Positions 44,089-53,803 of a DNA stretch of 64,000 nucleotides are shown one piece after another. Each line of letters begins with the position of its first letter. The stretch's first letter is position 1. The DNA is taken from NCBI GenBank assembly GCA_016789265.1, contig JAEUQK010000027.1, forward strand, positions 62,001 through 126,000, read 5' to 3'. The stretch is from Blastocatellia bacterium. Lineage in GTDB: Bacteria > Acidobacteriota > Blastocatellia > Pyrinomonadales > Pyrinomonadaceae. Both the position numbers and the translations under genes were made by a program. A model generated the notes under the pieces. The model made no database searches and was not told the origin of the DNA. It was given only the letters and a program-made list of their open reading frames with translations.

Positions 44089-44793
44089 TCATTTTCGGCG
44101 GCGTGATACGAGCGGCGCAGCGTAGACAAACTGATTCGCTGCCGCCTCCTCGAGCATCCAGCGTCCCATAGCTTCATACGAAACCGGGAACCAGGAATTT
44201 AGAGAGCCGTCCCAGTCCCGTGAGGCCACAGGAGGCTCATCTTTTCCCTTCGCGTTGACGCCGGCTCGGACCAGAGTCCAGCGAAGCGACGAAAATGAAC
44301 CATTGCCAATAGCATCGACCACTGCCTGTTGCTCAGTTGCACCACGCCCGATCGTCCCGGGCATCCAGGAGAAAAAACGCATAACGCGGGTCATCGGACT
44401 CCCTGGCGGTGCGGCAACCATTGTATTTATTATCAGGATGCGATCAACGCCCGAATCAGCCATTGCCGCTTCCATCGACTCAATATTTGCAGATAAAAGG
44501 GTTGAGCGATCATAGCTTGTCGAGGTCGCTCCCATGACTGCAAGTACGGCATCGGTACCGGTAAACGCATCCGTGAGAGCGATCCGGTCAGCAAGAGACG
44601 TGACCACGGCAACTCGTGAACCTGCCGGCACGTCAGTGATCCGCTCCGGTCGAGAGCGAACTATGGCGGTAAATCCGATCCCCTCAGCACGGCATATTTT
44701 GAGGATGCCCTGACCAAGACCGCCGGCCGCTCCAATAACCGCCACGTGCCCAGGCAGCGGACGTGAAGGGTGGTCGGAAGCAGGTGTCGGCAT
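44089..44793 (-). CDS. NAD(P)-binding Rossmann protein (NmrA/SDR-like)
   Basis: 234 residues from ATG 44793. Nucleotide motif AVIGAAGGLGQGI near residues 18-30; DAVLAVMGATS and ILIINTMVA strands; RWTLVRAGVN, as in atypical SDR or NmrA-like proteins; no catalytic Tyr-x3-Lys was clear. It may sense or bind NAD(P) rather than catalyse. Confidence 0.82.
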   Translation of the reverse strand: MPTPASDHPSRPLPGHVAVIGAAGGLGQGILKICRAEGIGFTAIVRSRPERITDVPAGSRVAVVTSLADRIALTDAFTGTDAVLAVMGATSTSYDRSTLLSANIESMEAAMADSGVDRILIINTMVAAPPGSPMTRVMRFFSWMPGTIGRGATEQQAVVDAIGNGSFSSLRWTLVRAGVNAKGKDEPPVASRDWDGSLNSWFPVSYEAMGRWMLEEAAANQFVYAAPLVSRRRK

Positions 44794-45232
44794 GATCAAA
44801 TAAAAGGGAATGTAGCACGTATCAATAAGTCGAGCAAAAAGGATGTACTTCTACAGATCGTCTCGGCGGATGATAATTACTTTCCTCCAAATGCGTTGAG
44901 ACAAACTGGTACAGGGTTCCGGCCGCAACCGCGGTCAAAATACAAACGGCCGGTCCGATCGCGATTCTCCGAACGGCCTGCCAAGGAATGAAACAGAGAG
45001 CATTTTGCTTTTCTGGGGAGAGTTTTGGAACAAACTGAGAGAATGGTCTGAAAACCGCCGATCTTCGAATTTCATCTTCGGGCCGTGAATAATAAGGTCC
45101 GGCAGCCTGAAAATTCAATTGTGATCACCGCCAAAGAAGAATGGAGCGCCAAATGATCTTCAACAAAAAATTGCGAGATCTGATCAAACATGACGCTCCA
45201 GTATTGCAGTTATTCGGGATCAAGTCGGGCGA
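44794..45232. other. Gap with fragments only
   Basis: 439 bp. A minus-strand frame (45118 to 44822, 98 codons, TTG start) carries one helix (AIGPAVCILTAVAAGTLYQFV) and may be a small membrane protein or a decayed piece. On the plus strand, ATG 45153 starts a short run (MIFNKKLRDLIKHDAPVLQLFG) that looks like the beginning of a protein but runs into the neighbouring gene and stops. Neither is convincing. Confidence 0.3.
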
Positions 45233-46426
45233 TCATTTCACCGCCGCACAGTCTATGTATTGTATGTCGCGTATACCGCCGAGGTACGGAGCACCGTAAG
45301 TGCCTGCCCCCGAGTACGATTCACGCATATAGACTGCTCCGACCTGACATGAATTGTCCTTCGGGTCCTTATAGATGACGTAGATATACGGGCTCACCAT
45401 TCGATATTCCGGTATCCCGAGATCATTCTTCTGGATCACCCAAAGCGGTCCGGTGTACGAGACGATCATGTGCTTCATATAGGTTAGGTTCCATTGGCCG
45501 ATGAAGCCCTTGATCAAAGGGACGAGACGCGCGGGAGCCAGTTTCGGTTCGGGTGGATTTGACGCATTCGCCCACCAATCCGGCATCGCATGGAGCATCT
45601 CTTTGCGGTTGTTGGCGGACTCTATCGCCTCCCTTGCCTTCGCATAGCCTCCTGCTATCCTCTGTCCGTCCGTTCCGCTGAATTGGAAGGCGAGGTTCGC
45701 CGAAACGGTCGGAAACTTTTCAAACTCCCCGGCGGGTTTGCCCCAATCGTCATACGAATCGCCGTATATGGTTATGTCAACGTTGTACGTCCCATTCTGC
45801 GGAAAAAGGCGTCTCGCATTTTCCATATCTCGGATCGCCGGCCACATTCCTGACGGGCTGTTGTAATACTGAAGCTCATCAGCGAGGGCACTCATGAGCG
45901 TCGTCGCTTTCGAGGGATCGGGAAGCACGTCAAAGTTCCAGTAGGTTTTCTGAGCTTCCTCTTTTGATACAAGCGTGTAGGTGCGGCCATTGTGCCAATC
46001 GTGTTCCCATCCCTGATTGCTGCCCGCCGGCAGTATCTTTAAAAAGTAACTTACGTAATAGAAATCTCGGTTGCCCATCGCTTTCCAACCGAAAGCGTCA
46101 AGCATGGTCCTGCCGCCGAAGTCGATCCGGCCATAGATGTTCTCTGAAGAGGTAAAGCTAGTCTTCGGATTTGACCCGTCAGGACTGTTCGAGAAGATGA
46201 TCTTAGCCCCTTTGATGGGTACACCGCGAACGTCGCCGCCTTTCATCCCCTGTGACGAGTCCGCTGTTTTTGTGACACCGTCATTATCGCTCATTGTCAC
46301 CTGGGTTTCCTTCGTCGTGATCTTTGGCAGCTTGACCTTTGGAATCGTGAACTGTCCGATTGCCGGTTCGACGAAAAACGAATTGATAGCGAAAGCCGCG
46401 ATCAGAACAAATAGAGTTCTAGCCAT
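45233..46426 (-). CDS. Large secreted protein of unknown function
   Basis: 397 residues from ATG 46426, fixed by AGGAGG 9 nt upstream. Signal peptide (VEPAIG-QF). Residues 30-60 are low-complexity; then aromatic-rich segments (WEHDWHNGRTYTLVS, YGDSYDDWGKPAGEF, PDWWANASNPPEPK) suggest a carbohydrate-binding or scaffold fold. No catalytic family recognised. Two Cys near the C-terminus (NSCQVG, YIDCAA). Confidence 0.8.
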   Translation of the reverse strand: MARTLFVLIAAFAINSFFVEPAIGQFTIPKVKLPKITTKETQVTMSDNDGVTKTADSSQGMKGGDVRGVPIKGAKIIFSNSPDGSNPKTSFTSSENIYGRIDFGGRTMLDAFGWKAMGNRDFYYVSYFLKILPAGSNQGWEHDWHNGRTYTLVSKEEAQKTYWNFDVLPDPSKATTLMSALADELQYYNSPSGMWPAIRDMENARRLFPQNGTYNVDITIYGDSYDDWGKPAGEFEKFPTVSANLAFQFSGTDGQRIAGGYAKAREAIESANNRKEMLHAMPDWWANASNPPEPKLAPARLVPLIKGFIGQWNLTYMKHMIVSYTGPLWVIQKNDLGIPEYRMVSPYIYVIYKDPKDNSCQVGAVYMRESYSGAGTYGAPYLGGIRDIQYIDCAAVK

Positions 46427-46595
46427 AAATTTTCCTCCTGAGTGAAAGGACCGGGTCAGTGACAACGCTTCTATTCAATGTTCAGCCCATTCCTACATCC
46501 TTTAACGTAAGAATGTCTTTAATAAGGACAGAGGAAAAATAAAAATGCCTCGTCAGGTTACGAGGCTGATCAACAACACCCAAGACGTCTGAGCG

Positions 46596-46966
46596 CTACG
46601 GTTCTTTTGTACACACTATCGGATCAGCGATCTTTTTACCTTCGTCATTGAGGAGCGTTACGGTCATTTTATTTCCGCTTTTGTTCCCTTAGTGATCACG
46701 TCCAAAATTGTGTCGTGCATTTCTACCGTATTGCCTTTCGGGCGGTACTCGCACGGTAATTTATTGTTGGATCCATAATTTGTGAACACATATAAACCGT
46801 CGGAAAATACGTGATCAGCAGTGACCTTTCCATTTCTCTTGCACGAACAGATCGTACCGTCCAACACGTCTCCGGCCGCTACTGTTTTTGGAGGGAAAAG
46901 TCACAGTACAAAATTTGCAGCCAACAAAACGGTGAGGAGCGTAAGTATCTTGACTATCTTCATCAT
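46596..46966 (-). pseudogene. Broken gene for a small secreted Cys-containing protein
   Basis: Reading from ATG 46963/46966 (after a GAGGAA site) gives a signal peptide MKIVKILTLLTVLLAANFVL, then an in-frame TGA (46901-46903). The same frame continues in gene-like composition (TVAAGDVLDGTICSCKRNG, then YGSNNKLPCEYRPKG) to a TGA at 46664. A one-base shift in the GGG run before that stop would extend it as GNKSGNKMTVTLLNDEGKKI to the stop at 46596-46598. Two lesions in one small gene indicate a pseudogene or sequence errors. Confidence 0.7.
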
Positions 46967-47032
46967 TTCCTCGGTTTGATGATCTTCCGCGTCATCATCT
47001 GTGCCAAGTTGTTCTGCCATTGTTTAGTATTG

Positions 47033-47227
47033 TCAATAAGAAAAAAGGCTTCGTCGAGAGGCGAAGCCTTTATTACGTTGGCGAACTTGCCGCCCGCTTA
47101 CGCAGGCGGTTCTGAAATACATTCCCATGTCCTTATCGCCGTCCTTTCCTTCGACGACGTCGGCGATCATTTTCCGCGTGCTTTTTTCCTTGCCCATTTC
47201 GATGGGGTTTGGAACCATAGCCCTCAA
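47033..47227 (-). pseudogene. Gene fragment or small hypothetical protein
   Basis: Minus-strand frame with gene-like codon use (AMVPNPIEMGKEKSTRKMIADVVEGKDGDKDMGMYF). It extends upstream in the same frame (ALCRIPKDANILR) without a start codon. AAGGAG with ATGATG sits 30 nt earlier but in a different frame. Its last residues read through a terminator. It is probably a frameshifted remnant downstream of the coiled-coil protein gene. Confidence 0.35.
47036..47071 (-). terminator. Terminator after the coiled-coil protein region
   Basis: AAAGGCTTCG (47044-47053) pairs with CGAAGCCTTT (47062-47071), 8-nt loop; on the minus strand it is followed by TTTCTTATTG. Confidence 0.85.
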
Positions 47228-47261
47228 GATATTGGCATCCTTTGGGATGCGACAAAGGGCA

Positions 47262-48422
47262 TCATCTCTTTTTGCTCCTTATGCGGCGTACTTCCCACGT
47301 GAGAATGGTGAGCCCTGTTTTAATGTCACCGGCCTCTTCCGATCCTTTCAGGATATCGGGCGTTTTCGGATTCACCCTTCCTTTTACGACAATGTCGCCT
47401 GAGGAAAGCGTTGAGCTGACGTCGCTCGCCGATACGGTGTCGGGCAATGGGGGCGGGCACCCGCGGTTAGTGCGTCGGGACTCGCGCTTTTCCCTGATGG
47501 TCACCGCCGGGAAAAAGGCTCGGATCGAGTAACCGGAGGGTTGGATATCGATAAGGACGGTCTCGGCCGTCCTTGCGGAACCCTCGGTATCGGATCTGTT
47601 CGAAGCCTCGTTTCTGACCGTCTCCTTATACCTTGGAACGCCCTTGCCGCGGCACAATGCTACTCCCTCTGTGATGGTGTTTTTGTGATCGTGGCCGGCG
47701 ATCCGTCGAATGACAGATGTCACGGGATTGGTATCGCCGGGAAGCGGCGGGTCAGGGAGAATATCGATCTGGATCAATTCTTCGCGGCTCTCATTTTTAG
47801 ACTCGATCGTTGTAGACGGCTCGCCCGCAACCTTATTGGTAACGGTGGTAGTTGATGGTTCAGGCGCCCTGATAACGCGCCGCGTGATCCGGCCGACCCA
47901 GAAATCGCCGCATTTCGCGTAGGCCAGTCGGGCGGCCTCGAGGGCCGCGGCTGCATTTTTCTCCGATTCGTGAGCGGCGGCACTCTCGTCCTCGAGCTTC
48001 TCGGTAAGTTTTTCGTTCTCTCTCAACTCTTGTTCCAGGCGTGCGGACTCGGCCTTGAGGTCGCGGACCCGCTGAGCCGCCTTGGCGCAGTCGGTAAGAG
48101 GAGCGAGAGCCGGTTCTTTTTCCGCCTTTGCACAAGCCTCCGCATCGGCCTCTGCCTTGACGGTATCGGCGAACAACCGTTTCAGCTGGCTGTCCAGGTC
48201 CTTTGACCGCCGGACGGCATTCGCGACGCGATCACTCTTATTGGACCAGTTATCGAAAGACTCTTGCCACGTTGCCTGTGCCGCCTTAAGCTCCTTGAGC
48301 AGCTGAGAGCAATTCTTTTGGCCATCAGCTTCGGATCCGGGAGCAAAAATGAAAAGAAGTGCGGCGAATGACAGAAATAGAATGACCAGACGCGATCTTG
48401 TCAAAACGTCCACGTGTGTCAT
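47262..48422 (-). CDS. Secreted coiled-coil protein of unknown function
   Basis: 386 residues. Signal peptide (residues 1-33). A strongly predicted coiled coil lies near residues 40-165, rich in Ala, Lys and Glu (KAEADAEACAKAEKE). The C-terminal half is Thr/Pro/Gly-rich, polar and partly disordered. Several Cys occur in the first half. The ribosome site is moderate. No family recognised. Confidence 0.75.
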   Translation of the reverse strand: MTHVDVLTRSRLVILFLSFAALLFIFAPGSEADGQKNCSQLLKELKAAQATWQESFDNWSNKSDRVANAVRRSKDLDSQLKRLFADTVKAEADAEACAKAEKEPALAPLTDCAKAAQRVRDLKAESARLEQELRENEKLTEKLEDESAAAHESEKNAAAALEAARLAYAKCGDFWVGRITRRVIRAPEPSTTTVTNKVAGEPSTTIESKNESREELIQIDILPDPPLPGDTNPVTSVIRRIAGHDHKNTITEGVALCRGKGVPRYKETVRNEASNRSDTEGSARTAETVLIDIQPSGYSIRAFFPAVTIREKRESRRTNRGCPPPLPDTVSASDVSSTLSSGDIVVKGRVNPKTPDILKGSEEAGDIKTGLTILTWEVRRIRSKKR

Positions 48423-48525
48423 AGAAACCTCCGAGGCGTCGGTAAATCGATCCTCAACTACAAGCTAACGAGGTTCGAGTGCCGTTTCAGTGAGTATGGT
48501 CACAAAATTTCACGCACCTTAAGCG

Positions 48526-48666
48526 ATGTCGAACGACGACCGGAGCCGGATCGGCCGGCTTAGTTTCACCTCGGCCGGTTTCGCCGTGATCGGAATCGTT
48601 CTCGGCGGATTGTCATACCTTCGCACCGGCCGTTCCCGGAAAATGCCAATTGAACCGAAGAGCTAG
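48526..48666 (+). CDS. Possible 46-residue single-pass membrane protein
   Basis: From ATG 48526: a short polar start (MSNDDRSRIGR), one hydrophobic helix (FTSAGFAVIGIVLGGLSYL), a basic turn RTGRSRK and PIEPKS. Stop-anchor architecture and GC-rich third positions support coding, but the ribosome site is poor. It ends overlapping the convergent DUF3144 gene by 4 nt. Confidence 0.4.
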   Translation: MSNDDRSRIGRLSFTSAGFAVIGIVLGGLSYLRTGRSRKMPIEPKS

Positions 48667-48959
48667 CCGCCGGGGGTTTGGGTGTAGCGGTTAAAGTTGT
48701 TGATGTAGTCGTCGAGGTTTTCTTCGAGCATCGCCTGGTATTGCTCCAGGAAATATTGAATGGTTTCGGCACGGGCGTTTGCCATGTCTTTTGGGTCGTC
48801 GAAGCCGATCCAGCTCACGTACGCGTTGAAACGCGCGGTCGCGTACATCATCGAGGCGCTAACCTTGCCCGGGCCGATCTCGCCCGTCATCTGGCTGTTC
48901 GATAAATGAATATGCGCATCCGCGCGGTCGAAAAAGGTCGGGTCGTCTTCAAATCTCAT
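48663..48959 (-). CDS. DUF3144-family protein
   Basis: 98 residues from ATG 48959 (MRFEDDPTFF). Family signature: FFDRADAHIHLSNSQ, then GKVSASMMYATARFNAYVS, and ETIQYFLEQYQAMLEENLDDYI. It is a small all-helical protein of unknown function widespread in bacteria. It has the expected length. Confidence 0.88.
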   Translation of the reverse strand: MRFEDDPTFFDRADAHIHLSNSQMTGEIGPGKVSASMMYATARFNAYVSWIGFDDPKDMANARAETIQYFLEQYQAMLEENLDDYINNFNRYTQTPGG

Positions 48960-49068
48960 GCGGCGAGGTCGTAACACGAGCGGGGAGAGGGTTCATCGCG
49001 GCAAGCAGCAGCCCGTTTGTTTGAGAATCGCAGGATCGCAGGCCTGATGCGGATTCTCCTCTCGAAGC

Positions 49069-49101
49069 AAAAAAAAAACGCCGGACACCCAAAGTGCCCG
49101 G
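49069..49101 (-). terminator. Terminator with no obvious gene upstream
   Basis: On the minus strand CCGGGCAC (complement of 49094-49101) pairs with GTGTCCGG (complement of 49081-49088) with one G-U, 5-nt loop, then a C, a G and a run of ten T. The nearest minus-strand gene upstream ends 430 bp away and already has its own terminator at 49425-49450. Confidence 0.75.
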
Positions 49102-49179
49102 TGGTTTCTGTTTCCCGTGACCTGTCGCCGAAGGTGACAAAGATAATAACCCGGGGAGGCGGTTGAGGCTTCCGAAACA

Positions 49180-49349
49180 CTGGCACGTATCTTGTGCCAG
49201 AATCCCTGGGATCGGGTCCCAAATAAATGCGTCCCTGAAGGGGACGAACATCCGCGTCCGTGTTGCTCCCATTCAGGGAGCGGATTGTTTGTATGCCCGA
49301 TTCGTAGGGTTCCACCCTACGCTATTATCTCTGTCCCTTTCAGGGACAG
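49180..49349. repeat. REP-like cluster of five short palindromes
   Basis: CTGGCAC/GTGCCAG (49180-49200); CGTCCC/GGGACG (49230-49246); GCTCCC/GGGAGC (49265-49281); CGTAGGG/CCCTACG (49303-49321); CTGTCCC/GGGACAG (49331-49349). The last four have 5-nt loops and stems of 6-7 bp. Similar clusters of gene-spacing palindromes (REP/RAYT-associated) occur in many genomes. The 570 bp gap 48960-49529 has no other features apart from two terminators. Confidence 0.7.
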
Positions 49350-49424
49350 GCACGAAATTTCCCGCATGCAATGTACCCGAATGCGGCCTCCCAGGCCACT
49401 GTCCATTGATCCCGCCCCGCCCCA

Positions 49425-49450
49425 AACAAAAAGCCCGCAAACACGGGCTT
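49425..49450 (-). terminator. Terminator of the HEPN-like protein gene
   Basis: AAGCCCG (49431-49437) pairs with CGGGCTT (49444-49450), 6-nt loop; on the minus strand followed by TTTGTTTG. Confidence 0.8.
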
Positions 49451-49529
49451 CACGAAAGAACCGCAATATCGCACGCCTGACCCCGATCCTTCTTATCGTT
49501 CTCAATGATAACCATTCAAGGCCATCCGT

Positions 49530-50501
49530 CTAGTTAGGATTGAGGAACGTGTAATAGTTTTCAGTCGCGGCAGCGACCAGATTGACCTGCGTGCTAAAAA
49601 CCGGAGCGGTCCAGAAGTCAGCGATAGTATCATCCGATTTGAACCGATCCCGCACGGCCACATCTTCTAGAACCGAGCAGAAAGCAAATCGAGCTAATAT
49701 TTCGGCCTGATATGAGCGGGTTGCCAAGATGTCGTTTCGTCGATCAGGATCAAATCTGTCCAGTTTAGAATGCATCGGGCTTAGATGTTCGGCTGCAGAT
49801 CGCAACTCATAGAGGTCATTAAGAATTTCCTCGCTCTCATCGTTATCGCCAATAATGACTTTCGACTTCAACTTGAAGTCGTTCTTCAAATTACTTCGTC
49901 GAGGCATCACGACAGACTCGATTGCCCGCACAAATTGGTGGAGACGGATATGAAATTGATTGCTTCGGAGACCTAATACGTAGGCGTCGAATCCCTTCCT
50001 CAGTCTTAGATATTTGTCGCTTGGTTGATTTGAATAAATCGCATCTATGCCAGCTGCTAGTACCAATGCCCGTTTTAGGCGGACAACCTCGATTGCGGAC
50101 GTGATGACTTTCGCGGGTTCGTGAAACCTAAACATACTGCCAACACTTGATGACCGGAGTTCACAATTTTTAACGGGCCCTGCTATGATCCAACCTTCTT
50201 GGCCACAGTTGTATCCAGTTCCTTGCAGCATCAGACCGTAGTGGAAGCTATGAAGATAGCTCTTAAGCTCTTCGTAGTTATCACCTGTTGACAATGCAAT
50301 AAGTACGGTATTCGAGTTGCTTACCTTGTTTGCCGCGATCTCTCCGAGTTGCGTCTTCCAGAATTCGTCCATTGCAAAAGGAGTTCTCCGAGCAACGAGT
50401 AAGTCCTTTGTCATCCAGACTGACTCTCCCTCCAAATGAACTCCGCGTCCCGAAAAACTTAGAGACGCGAAGCAGTTAAATTCCGCAAATCCGTAGTTCA
50501 T
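49530..50501 (-). CDS. Protein of unknown function with a possible HEPN motif
   Basis: 323 residues, cytoplasmic. The region about 185-245 is helical with a stretch FVRAIESVVMP and then LYELRSAAEH, in which R234-x4-H239 fits the R-x4-6-H motif of HEPN RNases, as in ApeA-like proteins. The N-terminal half contains ALSTGDNYEELKSYLH and a GTGYNCGQEGW segment. It stands alone with its own terminator, in an accessory stretch with a REP-like cluster. Codon and base use appear less GC-rich than the groEL gene beside it. Function is inferred only. Confidence 0.65.
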   Translation of the reverse strand: MNYGFAEFNCFASLSFSGRGVHLEGESVWMTKDLLVARRTPFAMDEFWKTQLGEIAANKVSNSNTVLIALSTGDNYEELKSYLHSFHYGLMLQGTGYNCGQEGWIIAGPVKNCELRSSSVGSMFRFHEPAKVITSAIEVVRLKRALVLAAGIDAIYSNQPSDKYLRLRKGFDAYVLGLRSNQFHIRLHQFVRAIESVVMPRRSNLKNDFKLKSKVIIGDNDESEEILNDLYELRSAAEHLSPMHSKLDRFDPDRRNDILATRSYQAEILARFAFCSVLEDVAVRDRFKSDDTIADFWTAPVFSTQVNLVAAATENYYTFLNPN

Positions 50502-50512
50502 AGGTCAAGAAT

Positions 50513-50542
50513 AAAGGCCTCGCTCTTCCGAGCGAAGCCTTT
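50513..50542 (-). terminator. Terminator of the groES-groEL operon
   Basis: Twelve of thirteen positions pair between 50513-50525 and 50530-50542 with loop TTCC (AAAGGC, CTCGCTC against GAGCGA, GCCTTT); a short T-rich tract follows on the minus strand. Confidence 0.75.
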
Positions 50543-50568
50543 AGTTAGCTAAAAACTGGCTCGGGAAA

Positions 50569-52236
<1,668 letters not shown>

Positions 52237-52311
52237 TCAAAGTTACAGGGATGCAGGGTTAGCGGAATTCAGAAATTTACTCTGTAATTCTGGCACTCCG
52301 AGACTCTGCAA

Positions 52312-52629
52312 CTATTTAGCTGCTTCTCCTGCGCGGCTAATGATACCGAGGATCTCGTCTTCACGCATGATGAGGAATTCCTCGCCATCGAGCTTGATCT
52401 CAGAACCGCTGTACTTACCAAACAGAACACGGTCGCCTGCTTTGACGTCTAACGTCTGACGCGTGCCGTCTTCTTTATACTTGCCTTCGCCGACTGCGAT
52501 AACTTCGCCTTCCTGCGGCTTTTCCTTAGCTGTGTCCGGTATGAAAAGCCCGCCAGCCGTTTGGTTGACGTTGTCCTCGATCCGGCGGAGGATCACACGA
52601 TCGTGAAGCGGTTTAATGTTTGTTGCCAT
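52312..52629 (-). CDS. groES: Co-chaperonin GroES
   Basis: 105 residues. [15 protein letters not shown] at the start; the mobile loop region with [18 protein letters not shown]; and [14 protein letters not shown]. It caps GroEL. Preceded by a CIRCE operator and a consensus promoter. Confidence 0.98.
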   Translation of the reverse strand: MATNIKPLHDRVILRRIEDNVNQTAGGLFIPDTAKEKPQEGEVIAVGEGKYKEDGTRQTLDVKAGDRVLFGKYSGSEIKLDGEEFLIMREDEILGIISRAGEAAK

Positions 52630-52705
52630 AATGGTTTACTCCTTTCTAAATGGTAATAAAGGTATTAAGATGACGTCTTGGACTTACGGTCAAGAAATCG
52701 AAACT

Positions 52706-52732
52706 TTAGCACTCAGTGTCCAAGAGTGCTAA
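52706..52732. promoter_or_regulatory. CIRCE operator (HrcA site)
   Basis: TTAGCACTC-N9-GAGTGCTAA, a perfect match to CIRCE. It sits in the 5' leader, overlapping the -10 region of the gro promoter. HrcA would repress the operon from here; no hrcA gene is in the window. Confidence 0.97.
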
Positions 52733-52759
52733 TTTACTAAACGTGGTTAAACTTGTCAA
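52731..52759 (-). promoter_or_regulatory. Promoter of groES-groEL
   Basis: Minus strand TTGACA (complement of 52754-52759), spacer of 17 nt, TAAATT (complement of 52731-52736). The -10 touches the CIRCE. Confidence 0.88.
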
Positions 52760-52785
52760 TAGGGTAATTGGCATTAGCAGAAAAG

Positions 52786-52804
52786 TTGATAATAAGATTA
52801 TCAA
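52786..52804. repeat. Perfect 8-3-8 inverted repeat
   Basis: TTGATAAT-AAG-ATTATCAA, 27 bp beyond the gro -35 box and 55 bp before the MOSC gene. It could be an operator for either gene. Confidence 0.5.
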
Positions 52805-52858
52805 GTTCGGGCTTTGGACATTCTTTGTAGGTTTCCCGGATCTGAGTTTTCTCCCATC

Positions 52859-53770
52859 ATGATACCCAATTTAGAAGGAATGTTGGTTTCCGAAATAAAT
52901 ATCTACCCGATCAAGTCGTTGAAGGGCATTTCGCTGGAAAGTTCACCTGTGGAAAAGCGCGGGCTGCGGTTTGATCGGCGGTGGATGCTGACGGATCGGG
53001 ACGGGATGTTCTTCACTCAGCGTGAAGTGCCGAAGATGGCGGCGATCGCAGTGCGATTGGATAGTGGGAAGTTGATAGTGGAGAGTGAAAGCGCGGGGAC
53101 GCTGAACATTCCGTTTGAGCCGGACCGTGCTATGCGGCAGAAAGTGGTGGTGTGGCAGAGCGAGGTTGCGGGCGATGTTTACACGGGCGAGGTCAGTGAG
53201 TGGTTCAGCGACGTCCTCGGACGGAATTGCCAGCTTGTACTGATGCCGGAATCGAGCGAGCGGCATGTGAGTGAGAAGTTTGACCGCGGCGATGACATCG
53301 TTAGCTTTGCGGACGGCTATCCGCTGATGATGCTCGGCGAAGGATCGCTGGCGGAGGTGAACGAGCGGCTGCATGACAAATATCGCAACGAGGAGTATGG
53401 AGCGAAACTGCCTTTGCCGATGAACCGGTTCCGTCCAAACCTGGTCGTGCAGGGAAGCGATCCGTTCGAGGAAGATAATTGGTCGAAGATCCGCGTGGGC
53501 GAGGCAATCTTTTGGGTAGTCAAACCGTGTGCAAGATGCGTAATGACGACGGTCGATCAGGCGCGGGGCGAATTTGATGGAAAAGAACCGCTCAAGACGA
53601 TCGCGAGTTTCCGTCAGGCAAAGGACGTTTTCCCCGGCACGTTCGAATCGTTGGGCCAGACGGCTAACGCAGTGCTATTTGGCGAGAACCTGATCCCGGA
53701 AAGCCCCGGGTCGACGATAAGAGTCGGCGATGATGTCGAGGTGCTCGAGACACGAAAAAGGCCCGATTAG
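52859..53770 (+). CDS. MOSC-domain protein
   Basis: 303 residues from ATG 52859; a second ATG at 52880 (MLVSEINIYPIK) is also possible. N-terminal MOSC_N-type barrel (INIYPIKSLKGISLESS, RWMLTDRDG) and C-terminal MOSC domain with Cys in KPCARCVMTTVDQ and the family ending (GENLIPESPGSTIRVGD). MOSC proteins move sulfur to molybdenum or reduce N-hydroxylated compounds using Moco. No molybdenum genes are near. Confidence 0.93.
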   Translation: MIPNLEGMLVSEINIYPIKSLKGISLESSPVEKRGLRFDRRWMLTDRDGMFFTQREVPKMAAIAVRLDSGKLIVESESAGTLNIPFEPDRAMRQKVVVWQSEVAGDVYTGEVSEWFSDVLGRNCQLVLMPESSERHVSEKFDRGDDIVSFADGYPLMMLGEGSLAEVNERLHDKYRNEEYGAKLPLPMNRFRPNLVVQGSDPFEEDNWSKIRVGEAIFWVVKPCARCVMTTVDQARGEFDGKEPLKTIASFRQAKDVFPGTFESLGQTANAVLFGENLIPESPGSTIRVGDDVEVLETRKRPD

Positions 53771-53785
53771 CGTCGGGCCTTTTCC
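53756..53785. terminator. Bidirectional terminator between MOSC and a secreted protein
   Basis: AAAAGGCCCGA (53756-53766) pairs perfectly with TCGGGCCTTTT (53773-53783), 6-nt loop; A and T tracts on both sides let it serve both convergent genes. Confidence 0.9.
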
Positions 53786-53803
53786 TTAGTCATCTACTTC
53801 GCC

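Noticed and set aside
44822..45118. Small membrane protein on the minus strand
   Set aside because: TTG start without ribosome site and only one weak helix; kept only as a note in the gap entry.
45153..45299. Plus-strand start MIFNKKLRDLIKHDAPVL
   Set aside because: Runs into the opposite-strand gene and stops after about 48 codons; at most a remnant.
46901..46903. In-frame TGA read as selenocysteine
   Set aside because: It falls in the middle of a signal peptide with no nearby SECIS-like hairpin, and a second lesion follows, so decay or error is more likely.
49180..49195. CTGGCACGTATCTTGT resembles a sigma-54 promoter
   Set aside because: It is one arm and the loop of a REP-like palindrome and has no gene downstream on that strand; probably coincidence.
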